Below are positions 1-10,869 of a stretch of DNA of 64,000 nucleotides, in pieces. Under the pieces are notes generated by a model that saw only the letters and a list, made by a program, of their open reading frames with translations, was not told the origin of the DNA and ran no database searches. Each line of letters begins with the position of its first letter. Positions within the stretch are counted from its first letter, which is position 1. Origin of the DNA: Mallotus nudiflorus (lineage: Eukaryota; Streptophyta; Magnoliopsida; Malpighiales; Euphorbiaceae). The translations under genes were made by a program, and so were the position numbers. Location: positions 585,048 through 649,047 of the forward strand of contig CANTUR010000534.1 in NCBI GenBank assembly GCA_947683625.1. The letters run 5' to 3'.

Positions 1-267
1 TAGTTGAAACAAATTTTTCTTTTTAATTAATAGAGAATTCATATAATATAGATATTAATGGACAAGTTTAAAGTTTAATAGAATGAAACAAAGTTTAAAA
101 GCTCAAATTTAATAATTAATATTTGAAGAACTTGGTGTCACGATGATACTATACAAAGTCCCAATTTTAATTAGTTAAAACCTGACACATCTACTAAATA
201 GCCCAACATTCTTGTATTCTAGTCCAAGTGCTGCAACAGATAACAATGCCATAAATACCAGATGTAA

Positions 268-694
268 ACAGGGGTGTGGATTGGATAGTTTCGGGTTGTG
301 CCGGATTTCTTTTTTCTTCCAAAATTCAAAATTAATCCGAACTGAAATTATTAAAACAAATAACTTGCCTAAGTGATTCCGGTTCGACCTTGGCAACGTA
401 ATTTTTGAGATTTTTATCATTTTTGTCAAATGAAAAGCAAAAAACAAATTTTATAACACTAAAAATTGTGTTGATCTTTAGAAACTAGTTTACTATCTTT
501 ACAATTTTACTAAATCTATCATATTGCTATATTTCATGTTAAAATTTATATATATAATATAATAAAATTCGGTTTTTCGATCAGGTTTGAATCCCAATCA
601 AAATTTTTGAATATTTAAATATAAGAATTAAACCGATTCGGATCAGTTTGATTTCGGACCACATTTTTAAATCAGTCGAAATTTACACACCCCT
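268..694. mobile_element. hAT-type MITE, non-autonomous, 427 bp
   Basis: The ends form a short terminal inverted repeat: CAGGGGTGTG at the left and CACACCCCT at the right. Both sides are flanked by the same 8 bp, AGATGTAA (260-267 and 695-702), the target-site length of hAT transposons. The interior is AT-rich with no coding capacity. The MITE call is inferred from size, inverted repeat and target duplication; family membership was not tested. Confidence 0.75.
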
Positions 695-702
695 AGATGT
701 AA

Positions 703-3700
703 TGATACAGAATAAAAGACCAAAATGGAGTAATTAACGAAAAAAAAAATCAAACATCCTCAAATGGGTGATTCCGAAATATTGAACTTCAATCGTTGCA
801 AGAATATTATAATAATTCATATCCAGCCGCTACCGAACAGAACAAGCTTCTTCAGCCCAACAAAAACATATCATATATATGCATGTTGCCTCATTTGGCT
901 CTTAGCTTTGCGCGCGTCCACTACCAGAGAAACATTTTAGCTATTCCTTTCATGGAAGACTTTAGTTGACTCCAACTTGTGTCTCGTTGTCCTGACCGTT
1001 CAAATTGAGGGCAGGCAATGGGGAAGATAGGAGAAAATAAGGAGAAAAATGAAAACAATTGCGATGGTGGTGGGACAACGAAACCAAACTATTTTATGAG
1101 ATACACAATGAAAGATGTTATTGAAGACTTTTTGATGTTATGTGTGTTTATTGAATCTAAAACTCTTCTTTTCAAGTTTTTTTTTTTTTTTTTTCCAATC
1201 TCAACAAAACCATTATTCTCGAAAAAAAATCTCAACATAAAACTAATAAAGGGAAAAGTTCATATGGCATAAATTTGGCAAAAGATTGTTTAGTGCATTA
1301 TAACAAAACTAAAAAAAAATTGAAATTTTTATCATGCTTTATATTATGATCAAAGAAAAAGGAGGAGAAAAAAAAGAGACTTCAACAATAGAAGCTCTCT
1401 ATCAGTATACTTTTTATCTGTCAAAAAACTCACTTGACAACCAACAATAATTAAAATTGCATTCCCTGAGCAATTTATGTTAGCAAATGCAGTTCCTTCA
1501 ATCACCTCATATATAATGCTTGAGCCTTGATGGGGTAAACGATGAAGAGCAATTAAATTTGAGCTTAGTTATGCATGTGGAAAATGCATGATGGAATGGT
1601 GTTATTGCAAGAGTTTACAAGCATTTTTTCCTAATATATAAGCATATGATTGTAAACATGGAAGGCAACTTTCAAGTTTCGGTAATTAGCTATTTTAGCC
1701 TTCAATTGTGTCTGCTTAGCATTTTTCATATCCACATCTGCGTTGTGGTGTTTTCTCTATTTTATGCACAAATAATTAGTTTTTCACATCTTTGAGAGAT
1801 AAATATGCTTATTCTTCTTCATGTCGAACCAACTTTTGACAACAAGGAATTACAATTAGGGTGTAACTGAATCAAACGGACTGGTAAGTTACTTGAATTT
1901 AACTTAAAAAAATTTCAAAATTAACTTTATAAGAATCGAGATACTTGTATTTCTAAACAGTTTAATGAATCAATTTATTAAATATTGGATGAAATTTCTT
2001 CAATGCCACAACCAATTAATCTTAAAAATCTCAAACAATTGTTTTTTGTTAAAAAAATATTTAAAAAACCATCATTAAAATAATTAATTTATAAAGAAAG
2101 TGTACATCCTGCCTTTTTTTTTTTATTGTTTTGATCAAACTTATTGTTTTTTTGATAAAAGAAGATTGTATAATACTCTTTAAAATATTTGTAATTTCAA
2201 ATTGTGATGTGGGTTATGTTCTTATTTTGTCCTAACAAGTCTTGTAGGAATAAAGAACTTGAGAGAGATAAAAAATGTAACTGATTCGAGTTAAATTTTA
2301 ATTAGTTAAAAACTTGACTCATTTACTAAAGAGTTAAAAGAGTTGAGTAATTCTTACATGAATTGTAGCAGGAGAAAAAACTGGAGATAAAATTAAGCTC
2401 ACTCATAGTAAAATAATTCTTTGACATGAAATGTTACAACTAGATTTTTTATTTTTTATTTTTTTTAAAGGATAAATGTAAAGGACTAGATAAAAAATAA
2501 TTTAAGGTGGAGTAAAGTAAGAAGTGAGTCAGTCTCTCTTCAATTTCTATCAAAATTTTTATCAACTTAGAATTATTTTTTCTAAGCCACTGCTCGTCAT
2601 GGCTAGCCAGTGATAATCTTTTTTTTTTTTTATTTTTGATTTTTAATTTTTTGTTATTATTGATTTTTTCTTTTTATTGTATTTTGTGAATTCATGTATT
2701 TTTATTTATTTAACTAGACACTTTTTAAATCTTAGTTATTTTTAACAGATGATTTTCATCAGTATTATGCTTTCAAGTTTTTTCGCCTAATGGATTTCAA
2801 ATTCGAATTTTATAACAGCATAAGAGGGATCAGTTGACTTTAGCTTGAGTCGAATTATTTACAAAAGCTTGCGATAATATGATAGGAGAAATTTCAATCT
2901 TTTACAAATGTTGTGTGAATTTACTACAATTAATTGCATAGATAAATGAGAAGGATTCTACTTCTTCATTTAGGATCTTCTTTTATTTTACATGGCTAAG
3001 TGAAATTATTATATCTTTTTATTTTGAATTTTCTTTACATCTAAATGGGTTTTTCAATTTCAGTTTTCTCTCTTTGTACTGATTTTTTTTACCTCTTATT
3101 AAATGATATGTTTTTATACAAGAACATATAGTAATTTTTTTTATTATTAAAGAGATAAAATAATTTTTTTATTAATATCAAATGACATAAGCTCCAATAA
3201 TTTAATATCAATAAATTATATGCAAAAAGTACAATTCTATATTTTTTTTAAAAAATCAAATGAATTACATCCACATATATCCTAACTCATTTGCTTACGA
3301 ACTGCTGCCTGAATGTTATAAACACCCCTAAGATACTTTCTCTTCATAAATGGGAATCGAAACCTTATTCGTTCATGGTTTTGTTACATGAACTGTTAAA
3401 TGTTAACAACAGTATATAAAACCTCATTCGATCTATAAATTTTTGCTTTTAGTACGTGAAAATATTATTATATGAAAGTGAAACGAATTCGAGCTCGAAT
3501 TTTACATGATTTAGTGAAAAAACTTAGACATTAATAAAATACTAAAAAACTATCAAATTTATTTTATAGGAATTTAAAAGTAATTTTTAAAGATACAATT
3601 AGATCTTTCAAATAAAATTGGATAAAATTAATACAATTCATAAGGTTGAAGGAGTGAACTGAAATAATTTTCAAAGTAGAATTCAATGGATAATTGGTCC

Positions 3701-4309
3701 ACAATTCAGAATAGAACATATCTTTTTTCCATTTTAAATCAAATGAATAGACCATTTTTTTCTATTATAATTTCTGAATTTTTAAATTCTGTTCATTTAA
3801 ATCATAAGTTCACTTTAAAAATAGAGAAAATTATAAAAAATAGAAAAAATTTTATTTAAATTTATTTTGAAAATTTTGTCTTATATATTTTAAATTTGAC
3901 ATAAATTCAATATAATTACTAACTTATAAAATTTTTTGAATGAATTAGTTAAAAAATAAAAATTTTGGAGCAAATTAAATTTTATTAAAAGGTTAATTGG
4001 GCTTATTTATCGAATTTATCAAATTAATTAAAAAGTTGATTTATGAACTAATTATCTATTACATCTAAGTCTAAGAGACAAATTAACACTTTAATTTAAA
4101 ATTAAAGTTAAGCTCACTGGTGCTAGGATAATAATAATTGAGATTTTTTTTATTTGATGATGGAAAATTAAAAATAAAATAAGAGATTCTTTCCTAACAA
4201 AAAAAAAAAAGATAAAATAAGAGAACCTTATGAGGAAATTGTGTGGAGGAAATAAAAGATAAGTGAAAATGAAATGTGAAAGATTGTGAAGATGGTGGGA
4301 CATTAAAAC
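703..4309. other. AT-rich intergenic DNA, no gene recognised
   Basis: Short open frames here have low-complexity or unrecognisable products and are not credible genes. There are many poly-A and poly-T runs. A segment near 2289-2330 resembles 163-205 (shared AATTTTAATTAGTTAAAA), suggesting a small dispersed repeat. No tRNA, rRNA or transposon ends could be defined. Confidence 0.6.
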
Positions 4310-4515
4310 CAATTGATACCGCCTATATATATTCCTGTTTAATTAAAGGATATTTATTTTTTGAATAGGGTTACTCGGATAGAAAAAGTAGCATAATCCG
4401 TTCATGGAAAAAACTACCCTGAAGAGGATTCTTAAACAAAGCAGAAATACTCTCCTACTAGGATTAAAATTTCTATCTCACAAGAAATTCTACTCCTTTT
4501 AGGTTTAAGTATCAC

Positions 4516-4523
4516 TATAAATA
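4516..4523 (+). promoter_or_regulatory. TATA box of Tat LTR
   Basis: TATAAATA lies about 200 bp before the LTR end, followed by a pyrimidine-rich stretch with repeated CTCT. This is the expected place for an LTR promoter. Activity is inferred only. Confidence 0.5.
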
Positions 4524-4721
4524 GGACCCCATACCTCTCATTCTACATCATCTCATTCTTTCATATTCTAATTGTTCCTTGTTCTCTATACAAACTCTCT
4601 CTCTCTGTTCTTTAATTTAGGTATTGGAGTGTTTGTGGGGGCCCTCCCCACCTCTCACCTTACCCTCTGTTCATTAATTGTAGGGTTTTAAGTTCAAGAG
4701 TTCTAGAAACAATTTATCAAA

Positions 4722-4739
4722 TGGCGCCGTCTGTGGGAA
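4722..4739 (+). promoter_or_regulatory. Primer binding site of Tat element
   Basis: TGGCGCCGTCTGTGGGAA follows an LTR ending in ATCA by two bases. This wording is the usual primer binding site of Tat/Ogre-type plant gypsy elements. The tRNA was not assigned. Confidence 0.75.
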
Positions 4740-4789
4740 CTCTTGGGAAAAGCCATTCATATACCTGCTAAGCTAAAGACATCCACACC

Positions 4790-6085
4790 ATGATTTCCAG
4801 CCCACTACCAACTTCAAATCCTAAAACTAACATCAATCCTTTTGCACCCATTCCCTCGACTGATCTCTCAACCCCTCTCCTAATAATAGTAATTTCAACT
4901 ACTTTTCACTATGCCAGAACTTCATCCGGGCATACACATTCACTTATTGACAACACCCAGAGATGCTCGGCTTTGAGCACAAACTTTCCACATTATGCTC
5001 CTTTACAACACCACCATCATTTAGTACCCTCCATACCTTTTTCGAGTTTAACAAACACACCAACAATTACCATACCAAACTTGAGCACTATAAACCAAAC
5101 ATTCAACTTTAACCAAACCAACAAGGAAGTTATGATGCAAAATATCCAAGCGTAGATAGCCTTAATGTAGCAATAGCTAAATGCTTTAATATAAAATGGG
5201 AATTCTAAACTAGCTTAAATCGATAATAACATGACACCCCGACAGGCACTAGAGACAAGTAGGGGAAAAGGTAAAGCGCCGGAAAGGGAATGTAGTTCAA
5301 CAATTTCGACCCTTGATGACACAAAGTTAGCTCAAAAAGTTGAAGAGGTTATACACAAAGCCTGTACAAAACCAAGAAAGGAGGATGAATGCGTTATGGA
5401 CAGCAAAACTCCTTTCATAAGAAGGATAATTCAGACGAAGATCCCTACTAAATTCAGAATCCCACCTCTTGATCAGTATGATGAAATGAGAGATCCCATT
5501 AACCACATATTGGCGTTTAGAATAAGGATGTTGCTCCAGAATGTGAATGATGAAATTATGTGTAGAGTCTTTCCGAGCACACTCACAAAGAAAGCCCAAA
5601 AGTGGTTTCATCAACTCCCGGAGAATTTTATCACTTTTTTTAAGGATCTGGTGGAGTAGTTTCATACCAGGTTCGTCATCAATATTTTCCCAACCAAAAA
5701 CATCAATGATCTTCAGATGTGCTAGCAAGAAGTCAATAAGTCTTTGCGAAGTTACGTTGATCGATTTAACAAAAAAGCTATTCAGATTGAAAGCCTTGTT
5801 GATAAGGTTGCCATAGAAGCTTTGAAAAATGGCATTAGACTCGGAAAGCTTAAAGATAAGATAATGACCAAAGAACTGGGCACTTTTGCGGAAGCAATGG
5901 CGATGACAATAAGAATAATAAAAATGGATGAAGATAGAAGGATGCGAAGGGAGGAGGAAAAGCCACCAGCCAAAGATGAAATACTAAGACCCAAACGAAC
6001 AAGATTCCTAAAAATAAATTTCAAAAACCCCGCAGAGAAATTTGACAAGGAAACAGACAAATACATACCTCTAAACACCTCTTGA
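4790..6085 (+). pseudogene. Tat-lineage gag, broken
   Basis: This encodes the remains of a gag capsid protein. An N-terminal Ser/Thr/Pro/Asn-rich stretch (4790-5155) is followed, after stops, by a capsid-like region from 5231 with the pattern KIPTKFRIPPLDQYDE, PINHILAFR and KAQKWFHQLPENFITFF, which matches the retrotransposon gag domain. A stop at 5657 and a change of frame near 5740 split it; the frame resumes with LRSYVDRFNKKAIQI and ends in a basic, Lys/Glu-rich tail (to 6085). No intact zinc knuckle was found. It sits directly after the primer binding site and before the protease region, as expected for the 5' gene. Confidence 0.75.
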
Positions 6086-6389
6086 TCCAGAATTCTCATA
6101 TGGATAAGGCAGAATGGTGTCACCCCAGCTAAGAGAATAAGCCCCAATCAAAGATCCACAAAAGACAAGGGACAATACTGTTAGTATCATCGAGAATACG
6201 GGCACGACACAGAGGCTTGCAGAGAGCTGAAGCACACCATAAAGATTGGTGCAGAATGGTAAACTCAATAATTTCACGGACATATTTAGAAGGAATGGAA
6301 ACCTAGAAGCCCAGGTGCATGAAAGCCCATAAGCAAAGAAAGCTCATAAGGAGCCAGTTGGTATTATTAACATGATCATTTAAGGAGAA

Positions 6390-7449
6390 AATACTGAGAA
6401 GAAATTGAAACGGAGTAAGGGAGAAAAGCCAGTCTTCAAGAAAAGAGAGATCATATTCAATTCGGAAGATGGTTCTCATGTTCGCTATCCCCACTATAAT
6501 GCCTTAGTGATAAATGCATACATAAATAATTACTTGGTAAAAAGGTTATTGGTTGACAATGGAAGCGCTATCAACATGTTATTTTGGAATGCTTACAAAG
6601 CGATAGGAGGATCTGTCACCTATCTGAAGACCATTTAGAACCCCATCACAAGCTTCTGTGGAGGAACTATACATCCAATGGGAGTTATGGAGTTAAATCT
6701 AGAATTTAGGAATCGAGACGACGAAGAAACGAAAGTTATCAGAATAGTATTCAATGTGGTGGATCTCCCACTAGCATATAACAGAATCACAGGATGGCCG
6801 ATGCTCTATGAAGTAGATGCAGTCACCAGTATTTGACATTTAACTATGAAAATTCCAATTAAGAGTGAAACTCTTACCATTAAGGGAGATCAACATATGG
6901 CTAGACAGTGTTACCAGATGGCCATGAAGCCTCAAGCGGAAGCCTTCCCCCTAGAAATATGGGAAATAAAGAAACAGAGTGCTGGTCCACAACTAGTTGA
7001 CGACACGGAAGCTCTATAAATTATGGACGGGAGAGCAGTGAAGATTGGTAATGAACTTGACTGGGGCATCAAGGAAGGAATAAGGGAAGTCCTTATTAGA
7101 CACTTGTAAGACTTCGCTTCACAGGCATCTGAAATCATCGGTGTGGATCTATAGGTTGCCTGTCACAGTTTGAACATCAAATCAAGAGCAAAGCTAGTGG
7201 CTGAGAAAAAAAGAACCTTTGCCTATGAGAGATAGAGGATAATTGCAAAGGAAATAAAGAAATTGTTGGAAGCTGGATTTATCAAGGAAGTTACTCATTC
7301 AGAATGGGTAGCCAATGTGGTACTTGTCAAAAAAGCAAATAGGAAGTATAAGATGTGCATGGACTATACTGACCTTAATCGGGCATGTCCCAAAGACAGC
7401 TACCCATTGCCACGATCGAGCAACTCGTAGACTCCATTGCTGGCCATGA
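6390..7449 (+). pseudogene. Tat-lineage protease and partial reverse transcriptase
   Basis: The protease region (about 6405-6640) has LLVDNGSAINML, a retropepsin-like D-x-G-S site. After a stop the frame goes on with a RITGWPMLYEVDAVTSI motif, the usual linker before RT in Tat elements. The RT start (about 7255-7449) shows FIKEVTHSEWVANVVLVKK and CMDYTDLNRACPKD. A one-base loss just after YPLP shifts the frame, and the sequence ends at 7449. The RT active site (YxDD), RNase H and integrase are absent. At least four in-frame stops are present, so it is non-functional. Confidence 0.8.
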
Positions 7450-7450
7450 A

Positions 7451-7497
7451 TGTCACGACCCAAAACAGGGACCATGACCGGCGTTAGGGAACGAGAA
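7451..7497 (-). mobile_element. Relic of a Tekay LTR end, 47 bp
   Basis: TGTCACGACCCAAAACAGGG and the following bases match the terminal 46-47 bp of the LTRs at 28557, 29315 and 52101. It abuts the cut end of the Tat RT on one side and the LINE ORF1 end on the other, so it is a breakpoint remnant rather than a whole LTR. Confidence 0.7.
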
Positions 7498-10337
7498 GTG
7501 ACTTTCATAATCTTCTGAGCCACCATTTTCTTCTTTAGAACAATCTCCTGTGTTATCCAGAGGTTCCCCTGGATGTAAATTCTCTAAACCACCCCCTCCC
7601 TTGGCATGCTCATACTGACAATGAAGGTATATGTTGGACTCTTGGGTCGTTTGCAAAGAAGGGGAATTAGGGTGCAAGGATACTACCACATGTCTTTTTG
7701 GATCCAATTCAGTATTAGGAGCTCCATGGATCATAGGTCCATTCGATGTATCACTGGTGGATTGCATTTTATTTTTTGTAACATTTTTCCGTGCTCTCTC
7801 TACTCCAATGTTGGGCTGGGCTGGAAGCCTTGGATGACTAGTCTCATTTTGAGTCTGCTTTAGTCTATCTTTCCTTTTGAAGTATGAATTGTTCACCGTC
7901 ACTCCATCATTATGATTGGCATTAACGTCCCCACATCTCATATCTTCATGATCTTCCTCGTTTAGAGATGTGAAACGAGATCCTTGGCCCAAAAAAGGCA
8001 TTTTTCCATTATTTCTATGATCTGATTTCTCTCCTTCCTTATGTCCCCAGTTCCTTTGTTTTCTAGACACCATCATAGGAGGGCCATACTTTGGATAAGC
8101 AGTATCATCATTATTCTTATGTCCCCAATTTCTTACTTTTCTAGACACCATCATCCAAGGGCCATACCTAGGGTTGGCATCGTCATCAACATCAACCGCG
8201 GGCATCTTGTCCAAAATTCCTCCGTCGCCTCTAGCTTCAGCATTAGTTGGAGGGGCACAAGAGCCACTATTATGACCAAACATCCTGCAGTGAAAGCATA
8301 TCCTAGGCAGGTACTCGTTCTCCACCCTCTCAGTCTTATCGTCCAAACAAAACTGGGATTTAGAGGTTTGGTTAAGTCAATTTCAATTGCTATTCTCGCA
8401 AATCTTCCACGTTCCACAGCCTCAGCGCACTAGCCAATCCGAACAACCCTGCCAATTAATGTACCAATGAGCCTTAGTACCCTTTTATGCTAGTAGTGCA
8501 AAGATATTCCCGATAGACGAATCTGTGCTACTACCGATTAGATTTTTGGATCAGAACTATCAAACTTAGGGCTCCATGATTGCACGACCAAGTAGTGTCC
8601 AAGTATGATCCATGGTCCATCCACTAAGGCATGTTGGGCATCGGCTTGATTGTTAAACTTGACCAGGAAGTAGTTGGTTTCTAAATCAATGACAGCAAAT
8701 CCTTTTGTATTATCCCACGGTAGCTCCAGTTTAGAACAAAGATTCTGATATCCTATATTACGGCCAAGGAGTTTAACAATGACAGTGAATTTCCAAGGTT
8801 GTGTGAGAGCCTGCAGGATTCACTACAACAAATTCACTCATTAGTGATAATATTTTTATGTTCACAAAAAAAATCAATAAGTGACAATAATTTTTTGATG
8901 TCATAATATTTAATTTATTAATTCATCACTGAATAATATATGACAATATATTAAATTATCACAAATATATTAAAATCTTGTGACAATTTATCATGATAAT
9001 GTCACTAATTATTATTATAAAATTAAAAGTAGAACTTTTTTGTGTCAATATTTCTAAATGTAATAAAAAAAATTTTGTCACAAGTTTAATTTGTTGCGTA
9101 AAAGACATATTATTTAATATTGTCACTAAAATTTTTAGTTTATAAGTGATGAATCTTAGTTGTCACCAAAATATATGTAATAGATGTTTTTGTTACAATT
9201 CAATAATTGTAACGAATAAAGTTTACTATTTATGGCAATTTAATATTATATCGTTACAAAATATATATTGAGTCACTTTTTTTATTATTGATTAATAGTT
9301 TGTTAATATTTTCATGTTACGAATTAAATTTTTTAAGTTTAAGTAAAATTTTATTTTATTTTATTTTAGGTGACAATAATTAACTATCACTAACATATAT
9401 TCAAAACACTTTTTTGTTACAATAAAATTTTTTTTATCACTAATTAAATTTATACTTTTATACTAATTTAAATCCCACATTGTTAGTAAGTGAAAAAAAA
9501 TTGTACTTTTCCCTATAAATTGGTCCAACTAAACAATTATCAAGTTATATATATATATTTTTAATAGTAGTTATGATAATTATCAAAATAAAAAAGTTGA
9601 AAGTTTTTGAAATATTTAAATTTAAAATTTTAGATAAATATTATATTAAAATTCAAAGTAATTAAAATTTAAAGATTGGTAATAATAAAAATAAATATTT
9701 TTGTGACAAAAAAAATTGTCACTAATATAATATTGAAAAATTAGTATAATTAAAGTGGCAGTAAATAATGTCACTATTTTTATTTTTTATAACAATAAAT
9801 ATATTATCATGAAAAATAGTATTGTATTTGTGATAATATAATATTTGTGACAATTATAATTTTAATTGTTACAATATCTATTGTCACATTAAATATTTTT
9901 ATTGTCATAAAATTAGTAACAATTTTTTATTGACACATTTTATAATAGACTATTTGTAACAGTGTATTACGTGATAATTTTATGATAAGTTTTTATTGTC
10001 ATAATTAATATATTGTGACAATTTTATAAGATATGTGACTATTTTAATTGTAACAAATAAGTCATTTTGTTGCAGCGATTCTTCGGAGAGAAAACAATGG
10101 ATGGCATTGGGTCGTCAGTGTTTATCGTAAAGTCATCATCCTGTATGTCAATGTCTTGCCAGCAACATTGTCCTCCCTTTCCATTGATGATTGCCTCAGC
10201 TTGTCTCTAAATGACGTAAAACCCGGCAGTTGATTATCCTCCATCTGATCCCTGAAACTGGCTTTTTTCGTCGATCTGTTATCTTCCACCGGAGGCGGTG
10301 GTTCCTTCTCAAGTACGTGCTCTCCAAGGGAATGCAT
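7498..10337 (-). pseudogene. L1-type LINE ORF1, split by a CACTA element
   Basis: Read on the minus strand, the start at 10337 gives an N-terminal acidic/basic region (VLEKEPPPPVEDN, about 10337-10125) that shifts frame near 10120. After the inserted element (8821-10077) it goes on with a DUF4283-type domain (about 8820-8400: PWKFTVIVKLLGRNIGY, ALVDGPWIILGHYL, WSPKF). Then comes a CCHC zinc knuckle, CFHCRMFGHNSGSC, near 8295, and a long hydrophilic tail with YGPWMMVSRK (repeated in variant form) ending near 7498. This is the standard layout of ORF1 (RNA-binding gag-like protein) of plant L1 LINEs. At least two frameshifts and internal stops make it non-functional. ORF2 is missing at this site. 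Confidence 0.85.
8821..10077. mobile_element. Non-autonomous CACTA-type transposon, 1257 bp
   Basis: The left end is CACTACAACAAATTCACTCA; the reverse complement of the right end is CGCTGCAACAAAATGACTTA, giving an imperfect terminal inverted repeat (about 20 of 27 matches). The 3-bp sequence ATT flanks both ends (8818-8820 and 10078-10080), the CACTA target-site length. The interior has no coding capacity but is packed with variants of TGTGACAAT and its complement ATTGTCAC, resembling the subterminal transposase-binding repeats of CACTA elements. Removing it rejoins the LINE ORF1. Confidence 0.85.
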
Positions 10338-10340
10338 TTT

Positions 10341-10630
10341 TTTTTTTATCTAAGATTTTATAAGCATTTACCATTAATAATAAAAAAAAAAACCATTTCC
10401 ACCTTCAACTATCATTGTTGTTCCGGATGACTGTGCTGTTGATGGGGTGTCTTAAACTATTATATTCATGTTGCCATTGATGTTTCCAAGAAGATTATTT
10501 TACTTTGAGTTGATAACTATCAAGCCTGTTCCTGTTGCAAGCGTGGTGATCAAGCTTGTGTCATGCTGAAATAAAATATTTGGCAGTCAATTCTTTGACC
10601 ATCTTAAACTTGGGCAGCAACCCTGTAATC
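10341..10630. other. Spacer between LINE remnant and UGT promoter
   Basis: It begins with poly-T and poly-A runs next to the LINE ORF1 start and may contain LINE 5' untranslated sequence. A W-box core TTGACC is at 10595-10600. No gene is visible. Confidence 0.4.
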
Positions 10631-10633
10631 TGC

Positions 10634-10641
10634 TATAAATA
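10634..10641 (+). promoter_or_regulatory. Candidate TATA box of the UGT gene
   Basis: TATAAATA lies 236 bp before the UGT start codon. Two W-box cores of the TTGAC(C/T) type are nearby: 10595-10600 on the plus strand and 10755-10760 on the minus strand. These suit a stress-inducible gene, but regulation is inferred only. Confidence 0.45.
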
Positions 10642-10869
10642 TAGCCAGGCAAGAGCATGGCAATTCAAGGGAAGACAACTAAACTTAGTTTGGTAGTGTT
10701 TGATCAAAGGGCTAGACAGCCATTTGAGTAGTCTTCTATATCTGTTCTTTTCTTAGTCAAAGTCATCTTTACATTTGTCTTAAACCATGTTCCCTGTCTG
10801 TGATCAAGCCTAAGTTATTCAATTTCTACTTACTAAATCCAGTTTAGTACCTTCCCAACTTGAGAAATC

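Larger units (their letters stand above)
4310..7450 (+). mobile_element. Ty3/gypsy Tat-lineage retrotransposon, 5' part only
   Basis: The order is: LTR end with TATA box, primer binding site, gag, protease and the start of reverse transcriptase. The wording of the RT start (EAGFIKEV, CMDYTDLNRACPKDSYPLP) is typical of the Tat group of plant gypsy elements. The element stops inside RT at 7450, where an unrelated LTR end begins, so the rest of pol and the 3' LTR are missing. The left LTR boundary is not clear; about 4310 is an estimate. All frames are broken. Confidence 0.75.

Noticed and set aside
1018..1272. 84-residue open frame
   Set aside because: Low complexity with a poly-Phe run from poly-T, no motif and no regulatory context.
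7606..8433. Plus-strand open frames of 68-130 residues
   Set aside because: Antisense shadows of LINE ORF1, which has the zinc knuckle and DUF4283 features on the minus strand.
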